From Comamonadaceae bacterium OS-4 (GTDB taxonomy: Bacteria > Pseudomonadota > Gammaproteobacteria > Burkholderiales > Burkholderiaceae_C): 64,000 nucleotides of DNA. Under the pieces are notes generated by a model that worked only from the letters and a program-made list of their open reading frames with translations, did not search any database and was not told where the DNA came from. Both the position numbers and the translations under genes were made by a program. Position 1 is the first letter of the stretch. Each line of letters opens with the position of its first letter. The stretch lies in assembly GCA_027924025.1 (NCBI GenBank), contig AP026970.1:2812501-2876500 (forward strand), read 5' to 3'. Below, in pieces: positions 33,804 through 41,379 of the stretch.

Positions 33804-36091
33804 GCAGCGGCCTTGTGAGGGAGCATCAACACCGGAATGCACTTGGAGGTGGGTGTGCCGGCATTGATGGCCACCGAGTCCAGCGGCACCAGGGGGTTGG
33901 TTTCGGGGTAGTAGGCCCCGACACAACCACGGGGGATGTTGTAGGCCACCAGCTTGAAACCCTCGGCCCGGCGCTCATCGCCACCGGCCCACTCGGTCAC
34001 AAAGTCAATCAGGTCCCCGGCTTTCATGCCGAGGTCGCGAATGTCTTGCTCGTTGGCAAACACCACCCGGCGCTGGCCGAACACGCCGCGGTAGCGGTCG
34101 TCGTCGCCATAAATGGTGGTGTTGTATTGGTCATGGGAGCGGGTGGTCATCAAGGCAAACACCTTGGCGTCGCCCTTGCGCTGGCGCGCCTGGTGCAAAG
34201 GGGTATCCACCGGCACTGCGTGGGTCTTGAACACCGCCTTGCCGGGCGCAGTCACCCAGACGCGTTCGCTGGCCGTGTTGCGCAGGCGGAAGCCGCCGGG
34301 CACGCTCACGCGGGTGTTGAAGTCGGCAAAGTCCACAAACACATCGGCAATCTTGTCGCGGATGCGGCTGTAGTCCTCCACCAGCCACAGCCATGGTGTG
34401 CTGGTCCGTGCGCCCAAAGTGGCTGCCGCTATGCGGGCCACGATGGCCGGTTCTGAGAGCAGGTCTGGCGCGGCCGGCGGGTTGATGCCCATGGAGATGT
34501 GCACCATGCTCATGGAGTCTTCCACGGTCACGCCTTGCAGGCCGCCGGCTTGCATGTCCATCTCGGTGCGGCCCAGGCAAGGCAGGATCAGGGCGTCCCG
34601 CCCGTGCACGATGTGGCTGCGGTTGAGCTTGGTGGTGACATGCACCGTGAGCTCGCATTGGCGCAGGGCTTTCCAGGTCTGCACCGTGTCGGGCGTGGCC
34701 GCGGCAAAGTTGCCACCCAGCGCAATGAACACCTTGACCTTCCCGTCCAGCATGGCGCGGATGGTGCTCACGGTGTCCAGCCCCGGCGCCTGCGGCGGCG
34801 TGAAGCCGAAGACGCGCTCCAGGCCTTGTAGCAGTGACGGGGGCGGCACCTCCCAAATGCCCATGGTGCGGTCGCCCTGCACGTTGCTGTGGCCGCGTAC
34901 CGGGCACGGACCGGCACCGGGCCGGCCGATGTTGCCGCGCATGAGCAGCAGGTTGACGATCATCTGGATGGTGGCCACCGAGTTCTGGTGCTGGGTGATG
35001 CCCATGCCCCAGCACGCAATGGTGCTGCCAGCCTTGGCATACACCTCTGCCGCGCTGCGCATCTGCTCGGCGCTCAAGCCGGACTCTTTCTCCAGCAGCG
35101 CCCAGGACTCGGCGCGCAGGTCGTGCAGCAGCGCGTCAAAACCGGTGGTGTGTTCGGCAATGAAGGCATGGTCCAGCACCTGGCGCCCGGCATCGTCCCA
35201 CTCGACCAAGGCTTTCATAATCCCTTTGACGAAGGCAAAGTCGCCGCCTATGCGCAGCTGGAAGTAGTGGCTGCTGATGGACGTGTCGCGCAAGGTGGCC
35301 ATTTCCAGCTTGTCTTGCGGATCGGCAAATCGCTCCAGCCCACGCTCACGCATCGGGTTGATGCTCACAATGCGCGCGCCGCGCTTGGCCGCCTGGCGCA
35401 ACTCACCCAGCATGCGCGGGTGGTTGGTGCCGGGGTTCTGGCCGAAGATGAAGATGGCCTCAGCCTGCGTAAAGTCGTCCAGCGTGACGGTGCCCTTGCC
35501 TACGCCAATGCTCTCGCGCATGCCGGTGCCGCTGGGCTCGTGGCACATGTTGGAGCAATCGGGGAAGTTGTTGGTGCCGTACTGGCGCACAAACAATTGG
35601 TACAAAAAGGCCGCTTCGTTGCTGGCGCGCCCGGAGGTGTAGAACGCGGCCTGGTTCGGGTCCGGCAAGGCGTTGAGGTGCTTGGCGATCAGGCCGAAGG
35701 CGTCGTCCCAGCTGATGGGGCGGTAGTGGTCGGTCTGGGCGTCGTAGACCATGGGCTCGGTCAGTCGACCATGGTCCTCGAGGGCAAAGTCGCTCTGCAA
35801 GGCCAAGTCGGCCACACTGTGCTGCGCAAAAAACTCCCGGGTAACCCGGCGTGCGGTGGCTTCGGCCGCCACGGCTTTGGCGCCGTTTTCGCAAAACTCG
35901 AAAGTGGAGCCATGGTTGCGGTCTGGCCAAGCGCAGCCGGGGCAGTCAAAACCATCCGGCTGGTTGGCCGACAGCAGCGTTTTGGCGCCTTTGACCGCAA
36001 TGTCCTGCCGCAGCAGCGCCTTGCCGACACTGCGCAACGCGCCCCAACCACCGGCCGGGCCGTCGTACAACTCGATTTTTTGTTCACTCAT
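33800..36091 (-). CDS. FdhF/YdeP-family molybdopterin oxidoreductase
   Basis: A 763-residue bis-MGD oxidoreductase of the FdhF/YdeP group. ATG 36091 with a GGGAG site is preferred over the longer frame. Signature features are DGFDCPGCAWPD (Cys50, Cys53), the Moco-binding NMCHEPSGTGM loop, WGMGITQHQNSV, and the C-terminal RSHDQYNTTIYGDDDRYRG in the MoCo-dinucleotide domain. There is no full N-terminal 4Fe-4S motif of the FdsA kind. The E. coli relative YdeP is linked to acid resistance; the reaction of this family is not established. The tight packing with moeA upstream and fdhD downstream argues it needs sulfurated bis-MGD. Confidence 0.88.
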   Translation of the reverse strand: MSEQKIELYDGPAGGWGALRSVGKALLRQDIAVKGAKTLLSANQPDGFDCPGCAWPDRNHGSTFEFCENGAKAVAAEATARRVTREFFAQHSVADLALQSDFALEDHGRLTEPMVYDAQTDHYRPISWDDAFGLIAKHLNALPDPNQAAFYTSGRASNEAAFLYQLFVRQYGTNNFPDCSNMCHEPSGTGMRESIGVGKGTVTLDDFTQAEAIFIFGQNPGTNHPRMLGELRQAAKRGARIVSINPMRERGLERFADPQDKLEMATLRDTSISSHYFQLRIGGDFAFVKGIMKALVEWDDAGRQVLDHAFIAEHTTGFDALLHDLRAESWALLEKESGLSAEQMRSAAEVYAKAGSTIACWGMGITQHQNSVATIQMIVNLLLMRGNIGRPGAGPCPVRGHSNVQGDRTMGIWEVPPPSLLQGLERVFGFTPPQAPGLDTVSTIRAMLDGKVKVFIALGGNFAAATPDTVQTWKALRQCELTVHVTTKLNRSHIVHGRDALILPCLGRTEMDMQAGGLQGVTVEDSMSMVHISMGINPPAAPDLLSEPAIVARIAAATLGARTSTPWLWLVEDYSRIRDKIADVFVDFADFNTRVSVPGGFRLRNTASERVWVTAPGKAVFKTHAVPVDTPLHQARQRKGDAKVFALMTTRSHDQYNTTIYGDDDRYRGVFGQRRVVFANEQDIRDLGMKAGDLIDFVTEWAGGDERRAEGFKLVAYNIPRGCVGAYYPETNPLVPLDSVAINAGTPTSKCIPVLMLPHKAAA

Positions 36092-36120
36092 TGGATACTC
36101 CCACATTCACAAAACATAAG

Positions 36121-36169
36121 CACCACAGGCCTCGTGAGCCTGCGGTGGGTCTTGAGCCCCAGGGGGCTC
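36121..36169 (-). terminator. Two adjacent hairpins between moeA and the YdeP-type gene
   Basis: CACCACAGGC/GCCTGCGGTG (36121-36130 and 36138-36147, one mismatch) and GAGCCCC/GGGGCTC (36154-36160 and 36163-36169). They fill the only sizeable gap (76 nt) in the second half of the cluster. No U-run follows, so attenuation or mRNA processing is more likely than full termination. Confidence 0.35.
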
Positions 36170-37433
36170 AAATCACTCCATCAAACATCATCACGCTGAC
36201 CAGATCGCCCACGGCCACGTTGCCCTGCTCGTGCCCCAGCACGATGAGGCCGTTGGCCTGCACCATGGAACTCAGCACGCCCGAGCCCTGGTTACCGGTG
36301 GTGCGCACCTGCAACTGCCCGTCGGGGGCGACGGTCACGATGCCGCGCTGGTACTCGGTGCGGCCGGCCTTTTTGCGCATGGGCTCCAGGCTGTGGGCTT
36401 GTAACAAGGGCAAGGGCTTTGGCATAGCGCCCATCATCTTGAGTAGCGCAGGACGCACCAGCGATAAAAAGGTGACCATGACCGCCACCGGGTTGCCCGG
36501 CAGGCCAAATAGCACGGTGGTACCGATGCGCCCCAGTGCAAAGGGCCGGCCCGGTCGCATGGCAATGCGCCAGAAGGCCACATCGCCCAGCTTGGCCATC
36601 ATCCCTTTGGTGAAGTCAGCCTCGCCCACACTCACACCGCCGCTGCTAATAATCACATCGGCCTGTGCTGCCGCACTGCGGAAGGCTGCTTCAAGCGCCA
36701 CCGGCTCGTCGCGCACCACCCCCAGCTCGATGACTTCGCAACCCAAGCGTTCCAGCAAGCTGGTCACGGTGTAGCGGTTGCTGTCAAACACGGCTCCCTC
36801 GCGCAGCGGCTCTCCGGGCGACAAGACTTCGTCGCCGGTGGAGAGGTACGCCACTTTCAACCGGCGCACCACCGACAAGCTTTGTAGGCCCAAACTGGCC
36901 GCCAGCCCCATAGACGCGGGCGCGAGTAGCTCCCCTTTTGATAGCGCTACGCCACCGAGCTGCAGGTCTTCGCCGCGCAAGCGGCGGTTATCGCCGGAAT
37001 GCAGGCGGTCGGCGGGGATGTGGACCTGATCACCTTCGACGGTGGTCATCTCATGGGGCACCACCGTATCCAGCCCTGCGGGCAGGATGGCACCGGTCAT
37101 CACCTTCAGGCATTCGCCCGCCTGCAAGCTACCGGCCCAGGCTTTGCCGGCGAGTGCGGTGCCAGCGATGCGCAGCGTGAGGGTGGTCTGGCCGGCGAGT
37201 GCTGCGCCGTTAAAGGCAAAGCCGTCCATGGCGGAGTTGTCGTGCGCGGGCACTGCCATGTTGGACATCAAGTCTTCAGCTAACACGCGGCCCAGGCACT
37301 GGCGCAACGGCACCACCTCGGTGCCCTGCACAGGTGCTACCAGGCGGTCGATAAAGGTGTTGGCATCTGCCATGCGCAGGGCCTGCGGGTCGTAACCCTG
37401 CAGGGAGCGGGCAATGTCGTCTAGCGTTTTCAT
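36168..37433 (-). CDS. moeA: Molybdopterin molybdenumtransferase
   Basis: Inserts molybdate (or tungstate) into adenylylated molybdopterin. The 421-residue protein has MoeA domain order: domain III/II at the start with DNSAMDGFAF, the MPT-binding domain (LSTGDEVLSPGEPLREGAVFDSN around 195-217, SGGVSVGEADFTK), the GLPGNPVAVMVTF motif and a C-terminal beta domain. An interspersed repeat copy inside the gene encodes LSKGELLAPASMG. Its ATG overlaps the stop of mobA (TGATG), so cofactor genes are translated together. Confidence 0.94.
   Translation of the reverse strand: MKTLDDIARSLQGYDPQALRMADANTFIDRLVAPVQGTEVVPLRQCLGRVLAEDLMSNMAVPAHDNSAMDGFAFNGAALAGQTTLTLRIAGTALAGKAWAGSLQAGECLKVMTGAILPAGLDTVVPHEMTTVEGDQVHIPADRLHSGDNRRLRGEDLQLGGVALSKGELLAPASMGLAASLGLQSLSVVRRLKVAYLSTGDEVLSPGEPLREGAVFDSNRYTVTSLLERLGCEVIELGVVRDEPVALEAAFRSAAAQADVIISSGGVSVGEADFTKGMMAKLGDVAFWRIAMRPGRPFALGRIGTTVLFGLPGNPVAVMVTFLSLVRPALLKMMGAMPKPLPLLQAHSLEPMRKKAGRTEYQRGIVTVAPDGQLQVRTTGNQGSGVLSSMVQANGLIVLGHEQGNVAVGDLVSVMMFDGVI
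36919..36945 (-). repeat. 27-nt interspersed comamonad repeat, copy inside moeA
   Basis: Minus-strand reading GCTATCAAAAGGGG then AGCTACTCGCGCC, exactly 27 nt as in other copies. Translated in frame within MoeA. Confidence 0.6.
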
Positions 37434-38140
37434 CAGGATTCGAGCTGGCGCAATTCGTCCAGCGTGTTGGCATTGGCAAAGGCGCGCGGGTCGTCCAGCG
37501 GCGCATCAAAAGGAACCTGTACCGCCTGTAAGCTGGCAGTCCAGGCGTCCACCTTGCGGCCACCGCTGCGCAGGTACTCGTGCAGGCCAGGCGCCACCGC
37601 GGTGCACATCAAACAAAAAACCGGTTGGCTACGCAGGGCCGTCTGGCCATCTCGGCCAGCTTCCGGGGCCATCACCACCGCCACGTCGGCATCGGCCTGC
37701 AACAGTGCGGTCAACAGGCGCTGCGCCAAATCCAGGGGAAAAAGCGGGCTGTCGCAGGGCACGGTGAGCATCAGCGGTGTGGTGCAGACGTCCAACCCCG
37801 CCTGAAATCCCGCCAGCGGGCCCGCAAACTCGGTATCCCGGTCCGGCACCACCTGCACACGGCCGGCGCCGAAGGTGGCTTCACCCATGGCGAGGTACAC
37901 CGCGGGGTTGCGATTGGCATTAACAATGGCGCCGGCCAAAGCTCCACCGCATGCCCCACCCTGCTGGGTGGCCAGGCGCTGCAGGGCGTGTTGCGCCATG
38001 GGCAGGCCATTCAAGGGTTGCAGCCCCTTGTCCACCCCGCCCATGCGCATGCCGCGTCCGCCAGCCAGTACCAAGGCGGTGATATCCGAGAGCGTCAAGG
38101 CAGGTGTGTGTGTCACGGATCCCGCCTCAGTTTTTGGCAT
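37433..38140 (-). CDS. mobA: Molybdenum cofactor guanylyltransferase
   Basis: Attaches GMP to Mo-molybdopterin to form MGD, the cofactor form used by formate dehydrogenases. The nucleotide-binding start LVLAGGRGMRMGGVDKGLQP is clear, followed by the PDRDTEFAGPLAGF and TVPCDSPLFP motifs. ATG 38140 overlaps the end of tupA by 14 nt. A GTG at 38116 (VTHTPALTLSD) is an alternative with a better spaced GGCGGGA site. Length about 235 residues, slightly above the E. coli enzyme. Confidence 0.92.
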   Translation of the reverse strand: MPKTEAGSVTHTPALTLSDITALVLAGGRGMRMGGVDKGLQPLNGLPMAQHALQRLATQQGGACGGALAGAIVNANRNPAVYLAMGEATFGAGRVQVVPDRDTEFAGPLAGFQAGLDVCTTPLMLTVPCDSPLFPLDLAQRLLTALLQADADVAVVMAPEAGRDGQTALRSQPVFCLMCTAVAPGLHEYLRSGGRKVDAWTASLQAVQVPFDAPLDDPRAFANANTLDELRQLES

Positions 38141-38954
38141 TCGGGAAGAAGAGTTGTTCACCACCAATTTTGTAGCTGGCGATCACACCCTGACCGGCTG
38201 CCGACGTCACCCAATCGACAAATTTCGCCGCGTCGATCGTATTGACGTGCGGGTGCTTGGCGGGGTTGACCGGCAACACGCCGTATTGGTTGAAGAGCTG
38301 CTTGTCGCCTTCCACCAGCACCACGAGATCGGCGCGGTTCTTGAAGTTGAGCCAGGTACCACGGTCAGTGAGTACATAGCCTGCGGTAGACGCAGCAATA
38401 TTCAAAGCCGGGCCCATGCCGCAGCCGCATTCGCGGTAACCGGCGAACTTGGGGGCCTCAGTGCCCATGGCTTTCCAGTAGCGCAGCTCGGCAGCGTGGG
38501 TGCCGCTACGGTCGCCGCGGGAGATAAAGCTGGCGGGCGATGCCGCGAGCTTTTTGAACGCAGCCAGAATGTCCTTGCCACGCACACCGACCGGGTCCGC
38601 CGCGGGGCCCACGAGCACAAAGTCGTTGTACATCACGGGCAGCCGCTTGGTGGCAAAGCCTTCTTGCACCAACTTCTCTTCAGCCGCCTGGTCGTGCACA
38701 AAGAGCACATCCGCGTCACCACGGCGGCCCATGTCGATGGCCTGTCCAGTGCCCACGGCGACCACTTTCACCTCCACCCCGGTGGCGGCCTTGAAAGCGG
38801 GCAACAGGTGGGCAAACAAACCGGACTGCTCGGTAGAGGTGGTGGAAGCCATCACCAATGCCTGGGCATGCACTGCCCCGCTTGCTACCAAAACAATAGC
38901 TGCCAGCGCAGATCTGACATACGCCAAACCCATATTTGACATTGAAGTTTTCAT
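38127..38954 (-). CDS. tupA: Tungstate ABC transporter substrate-binding protein
   Basis: Periplasmic oxyanion-binding protein, 275 residues with a signal peptide ending near GAVHA. Its conserved segments are those of TupA rather than ModA: STTSTEQSGLFAHLLPAF, VVAVGTGQAIDMGRRGDADV, LPVMYNDFVLVGP and FISRGDRSGTH. TupA proteins bind tungstate with very high affinity. The signal peptide region includes an interspersed repeat copy (38884-38910, on the coding-opposite strand). Transcribed after tupB and tupC with 4-nt overlaps (ATGA). Confidence 0.88.
   Translation of the reverse strand: MKTSMSNMGLAYVRSALAAIVLVASGAVHAQALVMASTTSTEQSGLFAHLLPAFKAATGVEVKVVAVGTGQAIDMGRRGDADVLFVHDQAAEEKLVQEGFATKRLPVMYNDFVLVGPAADPVGVRGKDILAAFKKLAASPASFISRGDRSGTHAAELRYWKAMGTEAPKFAGYRECGCGMGPALNIAASTAGYVLTDRGTWLNFKNRADLVVLVEGDKQLFNQYGVLPVNPAKHPHVNTIDAAKFVDWVTSAAGQGVIASYKIGGEQLFFPNAKN
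38884..38910 (+). repeat. 27-nt interspersed comamonad repeat, copy inside tupA
   Basis: GCTACCAAAACAATAGCTGC then CAGCGCA, 27 nt. It lies under the hydrophobic core of the TupA signal peptide (ALAAIVLVAS). Confidence 0.55.
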
Positions 38955-39664
38955 ACGACTCCCTCTCCTTTTACAAAATTGGCGGCGTCTGCAGAATGGG
39001 TCTGCAAAACAGCGTGATCAAAAAATTCATGTACCGGCAAATCCACCAGCAGGCGACCCTGCTCCAGGTAGACCACCCGCGTGGCCAAGCGCTTCACTTG
39101 GCCGAGGTTGTGGCTGGCAAACACCATGGTGCCTGCAAAATCCTGCACAGTGGCTTCCACCAGACGTTTGGAGTGCGGGTCCAGACTGGCGGTGGGCTCG
39201 TCCAGCAGGAGCAGCTCGGGCTTCAAGGCCAGGGCACGTGCCAGGGCCACCCGCTGCGTTTGACCGACCGAGAGCTGGCGCCCGCGCCGTTGGGCTACGT
39301 CTTCCAGACCCGCATCGTTCAACACCTGCAGCGCGTGGCTGCGGGCCTGCTGCCAGGGGGTGCCTTGCAGCCAAAGGCCCAAGGCCAGGTTGTTCTGCAC
39401 CGTCAAGCGCAGCAACACAGGGCGCTGGAACAGCATGGCCCGGCGCAAAGCGGCATCCAACACCAGCTGGCCGGATACCGGCTGTTGCAAGCCGTGGATG
39501 ACCCGCAGCAGCGTGGACTTGCCGCTGCCGTTCGACCCCACCAGCGCCACCCGCTCATCCGCATGGATGCTCAGGCTCACGCTATCCAACGCCAAGGGCG
39601 CACCGTGGCGCGGGGTGAGCGCCACCGATACCTTGTCCAGACGGATCAGGCTTGAAGTGCTCAT
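38951..39664 (-). CDS. tupC: Tungstate ABC transporter ATP-binding protein
   Basis: A 237-residue ATPase from ATG 39664. Walker A is GSNGSGKST (about 43-51), the signature QLSVGQTQRVALARAL, Walker B LLLLDEPTASLD. Its length ends right after the nucleotide-binding domain. ModC of molybdate systems carries an extra C-terminal Mop domain, absent here, which supports the tungstate assignment. Overlaps tupB upstream and tupA downstream by 4 nt each. Confidence 0.9.
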   Translation of the reverse strand: MSTSSLIRLDKVSVALTPRHGAPLALDSVSLSIHADERVALVGSNGSGKSTLLRVIHGLQQPVSGQLVLDAALRRAMLFQRPVLLRLTVQNNLALGLWLQGTPWQQARSHALQVLNDAGLEDVAQRRGRQLSVGQTQRVALARALALKPELLLLDEPTASLDPHSKRLVEATVQDFAGTMVFASHNLGQVKRLATRVVYLEQGRLLVDLPVHEFFDHAVLQTHSADAANFVKGEGVV

Positions 39665-40407
39665 GTGCGCGACCCTGAGGAAGGGGCGGCAGCTACCGGC
39701 ACGGCGGCATCCACCTTTTGTAGCCAAGCCCGCAGACCGCCCAACAACAGCTGCAGGAGCAAGACCACACCCAGCAGCACCAGCCCCAAGCCCATGGCCA
39801 GCGGCAGGTCACCCTTGCTGGTTTCCAGCGCGATGGCGGTGGTCATCACCCGGGTAAAGCCATCCATATTGCCGCCCACCAGCATGACGGCGCCCACCTC
39901 GGCAATTGCGCGCCCGAAGGCAGCCAAGGCCACGGTCAACAAAGCGCTGCGCTCGTCCCAGGCCAGGAGCAAGCCGCGCAGGCGCGGACTGGCACCCAGA
40001 GAGCGCAGCTGCTCGCCATGGGCAGCGTCGGCGTCTTCCACCACTTGGCGCACCAGCGCAATGACGATGGGCAAGACCAGCACGGTCTGCGCCAGCAACA
40101 TGGCTTTGAAAGAATAGAGCCAGCCCAGAAAGCCTAGCGGCCCGGAGCGGGACAAGAGCAGGTAAACGCCCAAGCCCACCACGACCGAGGGCAGCGAGAG
40201 CAGGGTGTTGAGCACCGCAAGCACCAGCCCGCGGCCGGTGAACCGGCTGACCGCGAGCCACGCACCCAACACGGTGCCGAGCACAAAAGCCAAGGCACTG
40301 GCGGCCGCACTCAAGGCCAGGGAACGCCAGACAATGGACCAGAGCACCGGGTCCGCATCTGCAATCAGCCGCACCGCGGCCAGCCCGCTTTCCCCCAAAG
40401 AACTCAA
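39661..40407 (-). CDS. tupB: Tungstate ABC transporter permease
   Basis: Integral membrane subunit with about five or six helices and the EAA-type loop around GRAIAEVGAVMLVGGNMDGF. The open frame extends into fdhD, but TTG 40407, overlapping the upstream stop (TTGA) and preceded by an AGAGG ribosome site, gives 248 residues, near the family length. The order permease-ATPase-binding protein is unusual compared with tupA-B-C in many genomes but the trio is complete. Confidence 0.87.
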   Translation of the reverse strand: MSSLGESGLAAVRLIADADPVLWSIVWRSLALSAAASALAFVLGTVLGAWLAVSRFTGRGLVLAVLNTLLSLPSVVVGLGVYLLLSRSGPLGFLGWLYSFKAMLLAQTVLVLPIVIALVRQVVEDADAAHGEQLRSLGASPRLRGLLLAWDERSALLTVALAAFGRAIAEVGAVMLVGGNMDGFTRVMTTAIALETSKGDLPLAMGLGLVLLGVVLLLQLLLGGLRAWLQKVDAAVPVAAAPSSGSRT

Positions 40408-41363
40408 ACGCCAACCTCTGCGGGTTCGGCCTGCGAGGCTGGTTCCAGCTGCAAGCGGTGCGCACCGCTGAAGCACAAAAAGCGGGTATTCAAGGCACGG
40501 CCGATGGCGCACAGCCCGAGGTCGGTGGCCACAGCGTGGCCCATTTGCGTCATGCCGCTGCGGGAGATGACCACGGCCACGCCCATCTGGGCTGCCTTCA
40601 TCACCATCTCGCTCGTCAAGCGACCGGTGGTGTAAAAAATCAAACCATTCACATCCAGCGGTTCAGCACCTTGGAGACGGGGCAACCGAGCGTTTTGCTC
40701 CGTGTCCCCCGCCCGCTGCGCGGGCTCCTCCTTGACCTGCGCAACAGGCCCGGTTGCCCCGCCCCCGAGCGCCTGCAAGGCCATCCAGCCGGCGATGGTG
40801 TCGATAGCATTGTGACGACCCACATCTTCCACAAACAACAATCGCTCGCTGCCACGGAACAAGGCGCAACCGTGCACCGAACCGGCAGACTTGTAGGTGC
40901 TGTCTTGCAGGCGAATGGTGTTGACGATGGCATAGACCTGCGCTTGGGTGACCACCGTGGGCGGGAGGGCAATGCCTTCGATGTGCGCCATGACCTCACC
41001 GAACAGGCTGCCCTGCCCGCAACCGGTGGTGACCACCCGCTTGGCGGTTTTGGCTTCCACATCGACGATGCCAGCCCGCGTTTTGACGGCGGCGGCGCCC
41101 ACGTCCCAATCGACGGTGATGGACTCGACAGCCGCCGCATCCGGCACTAGGCGCTGATTGATCAGGTAACCCAACACCAGCCACTCAGGGCGCTCGCCTA
41201 AGGTCATCAAGGTGACCAGCTCGCGCTTGTCCACATACACGGTGAGCGGGCGCTCAGCCGGTATGTCCAGCAACTGCCGCTCGCCATGCTGGTTCACCAC
41301 CTCGATGCTGTGCGTCAGCGGCGCACGCGCTTCGGTGAGGTAGGGAATGGCAGTCATGGACAT
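40404..41363 (-). CDS. fdsC: FdhD-family protein of the NAD-dependent formate dehydrogenase operon (FdsC-like)
   Basis: A 319-residue FdhD paralogue placed directly after fdsA, the position of fdsC in other fds operons. FdsC binds sulfurated bis-MGD and protects it until insertion. The cysteine motif reads TTGCGQGSLF, so only the first cysteine of the CxxC pair is kept, as I recall for FdsC proteins. DVGRHNAIDTIAGW and FYTTGRLTSEMVMKAAQMG are conserved. About 35 extra residues (GGGATGPVAQVKEEPAQRAG onward) form a low-complexity insert. Start is ATG 41363 or ATG 41357. Confidence 0.87.
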   Translation of the reverse strand: MSMTAIPYLTEARAPLTHSIEVVNQHGERQLLDIPAERPLTVYVDKRELVTLMTLGERPEWLVLGYLINQRLVPDAAAVESITVDWDVGAAAVKTRAGIVDVEAKTAKRVVTTGCGQGSLFGEVMAHIEGIALPPTVVTQAQVYAIVNTIRLQDSTYKSAGSVHGCALFRGSERLLFVEDVGRHNAIDTIAGWMALQALGGGATGPVAQVKEEPAQRAGDTEQNARLPRLQGAEPLDVNGLIFYTTGRLTSEMVMKAAQMGVAVVISRSGMTQMGHAVATDLGLCAIGRALNTRFLCFSGAHRLQLEPASQAEPAEVGV

Positions 41364-41379
41364 CACTCAGCTTAAGGCG

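Noticed and set aside
36092-36169. Moco riboswitch before the YdeP-type gene
   Set aside because: The gap is only 76 nt, too short for the known motif, and I see none of its conserved core.
38127-40407. Molybdate transporter ModABC
   Set aside because: Binding-protein motifs are TupA-like and the ATPase lacks the Mop domain of ModC, so tungstate is the better call.
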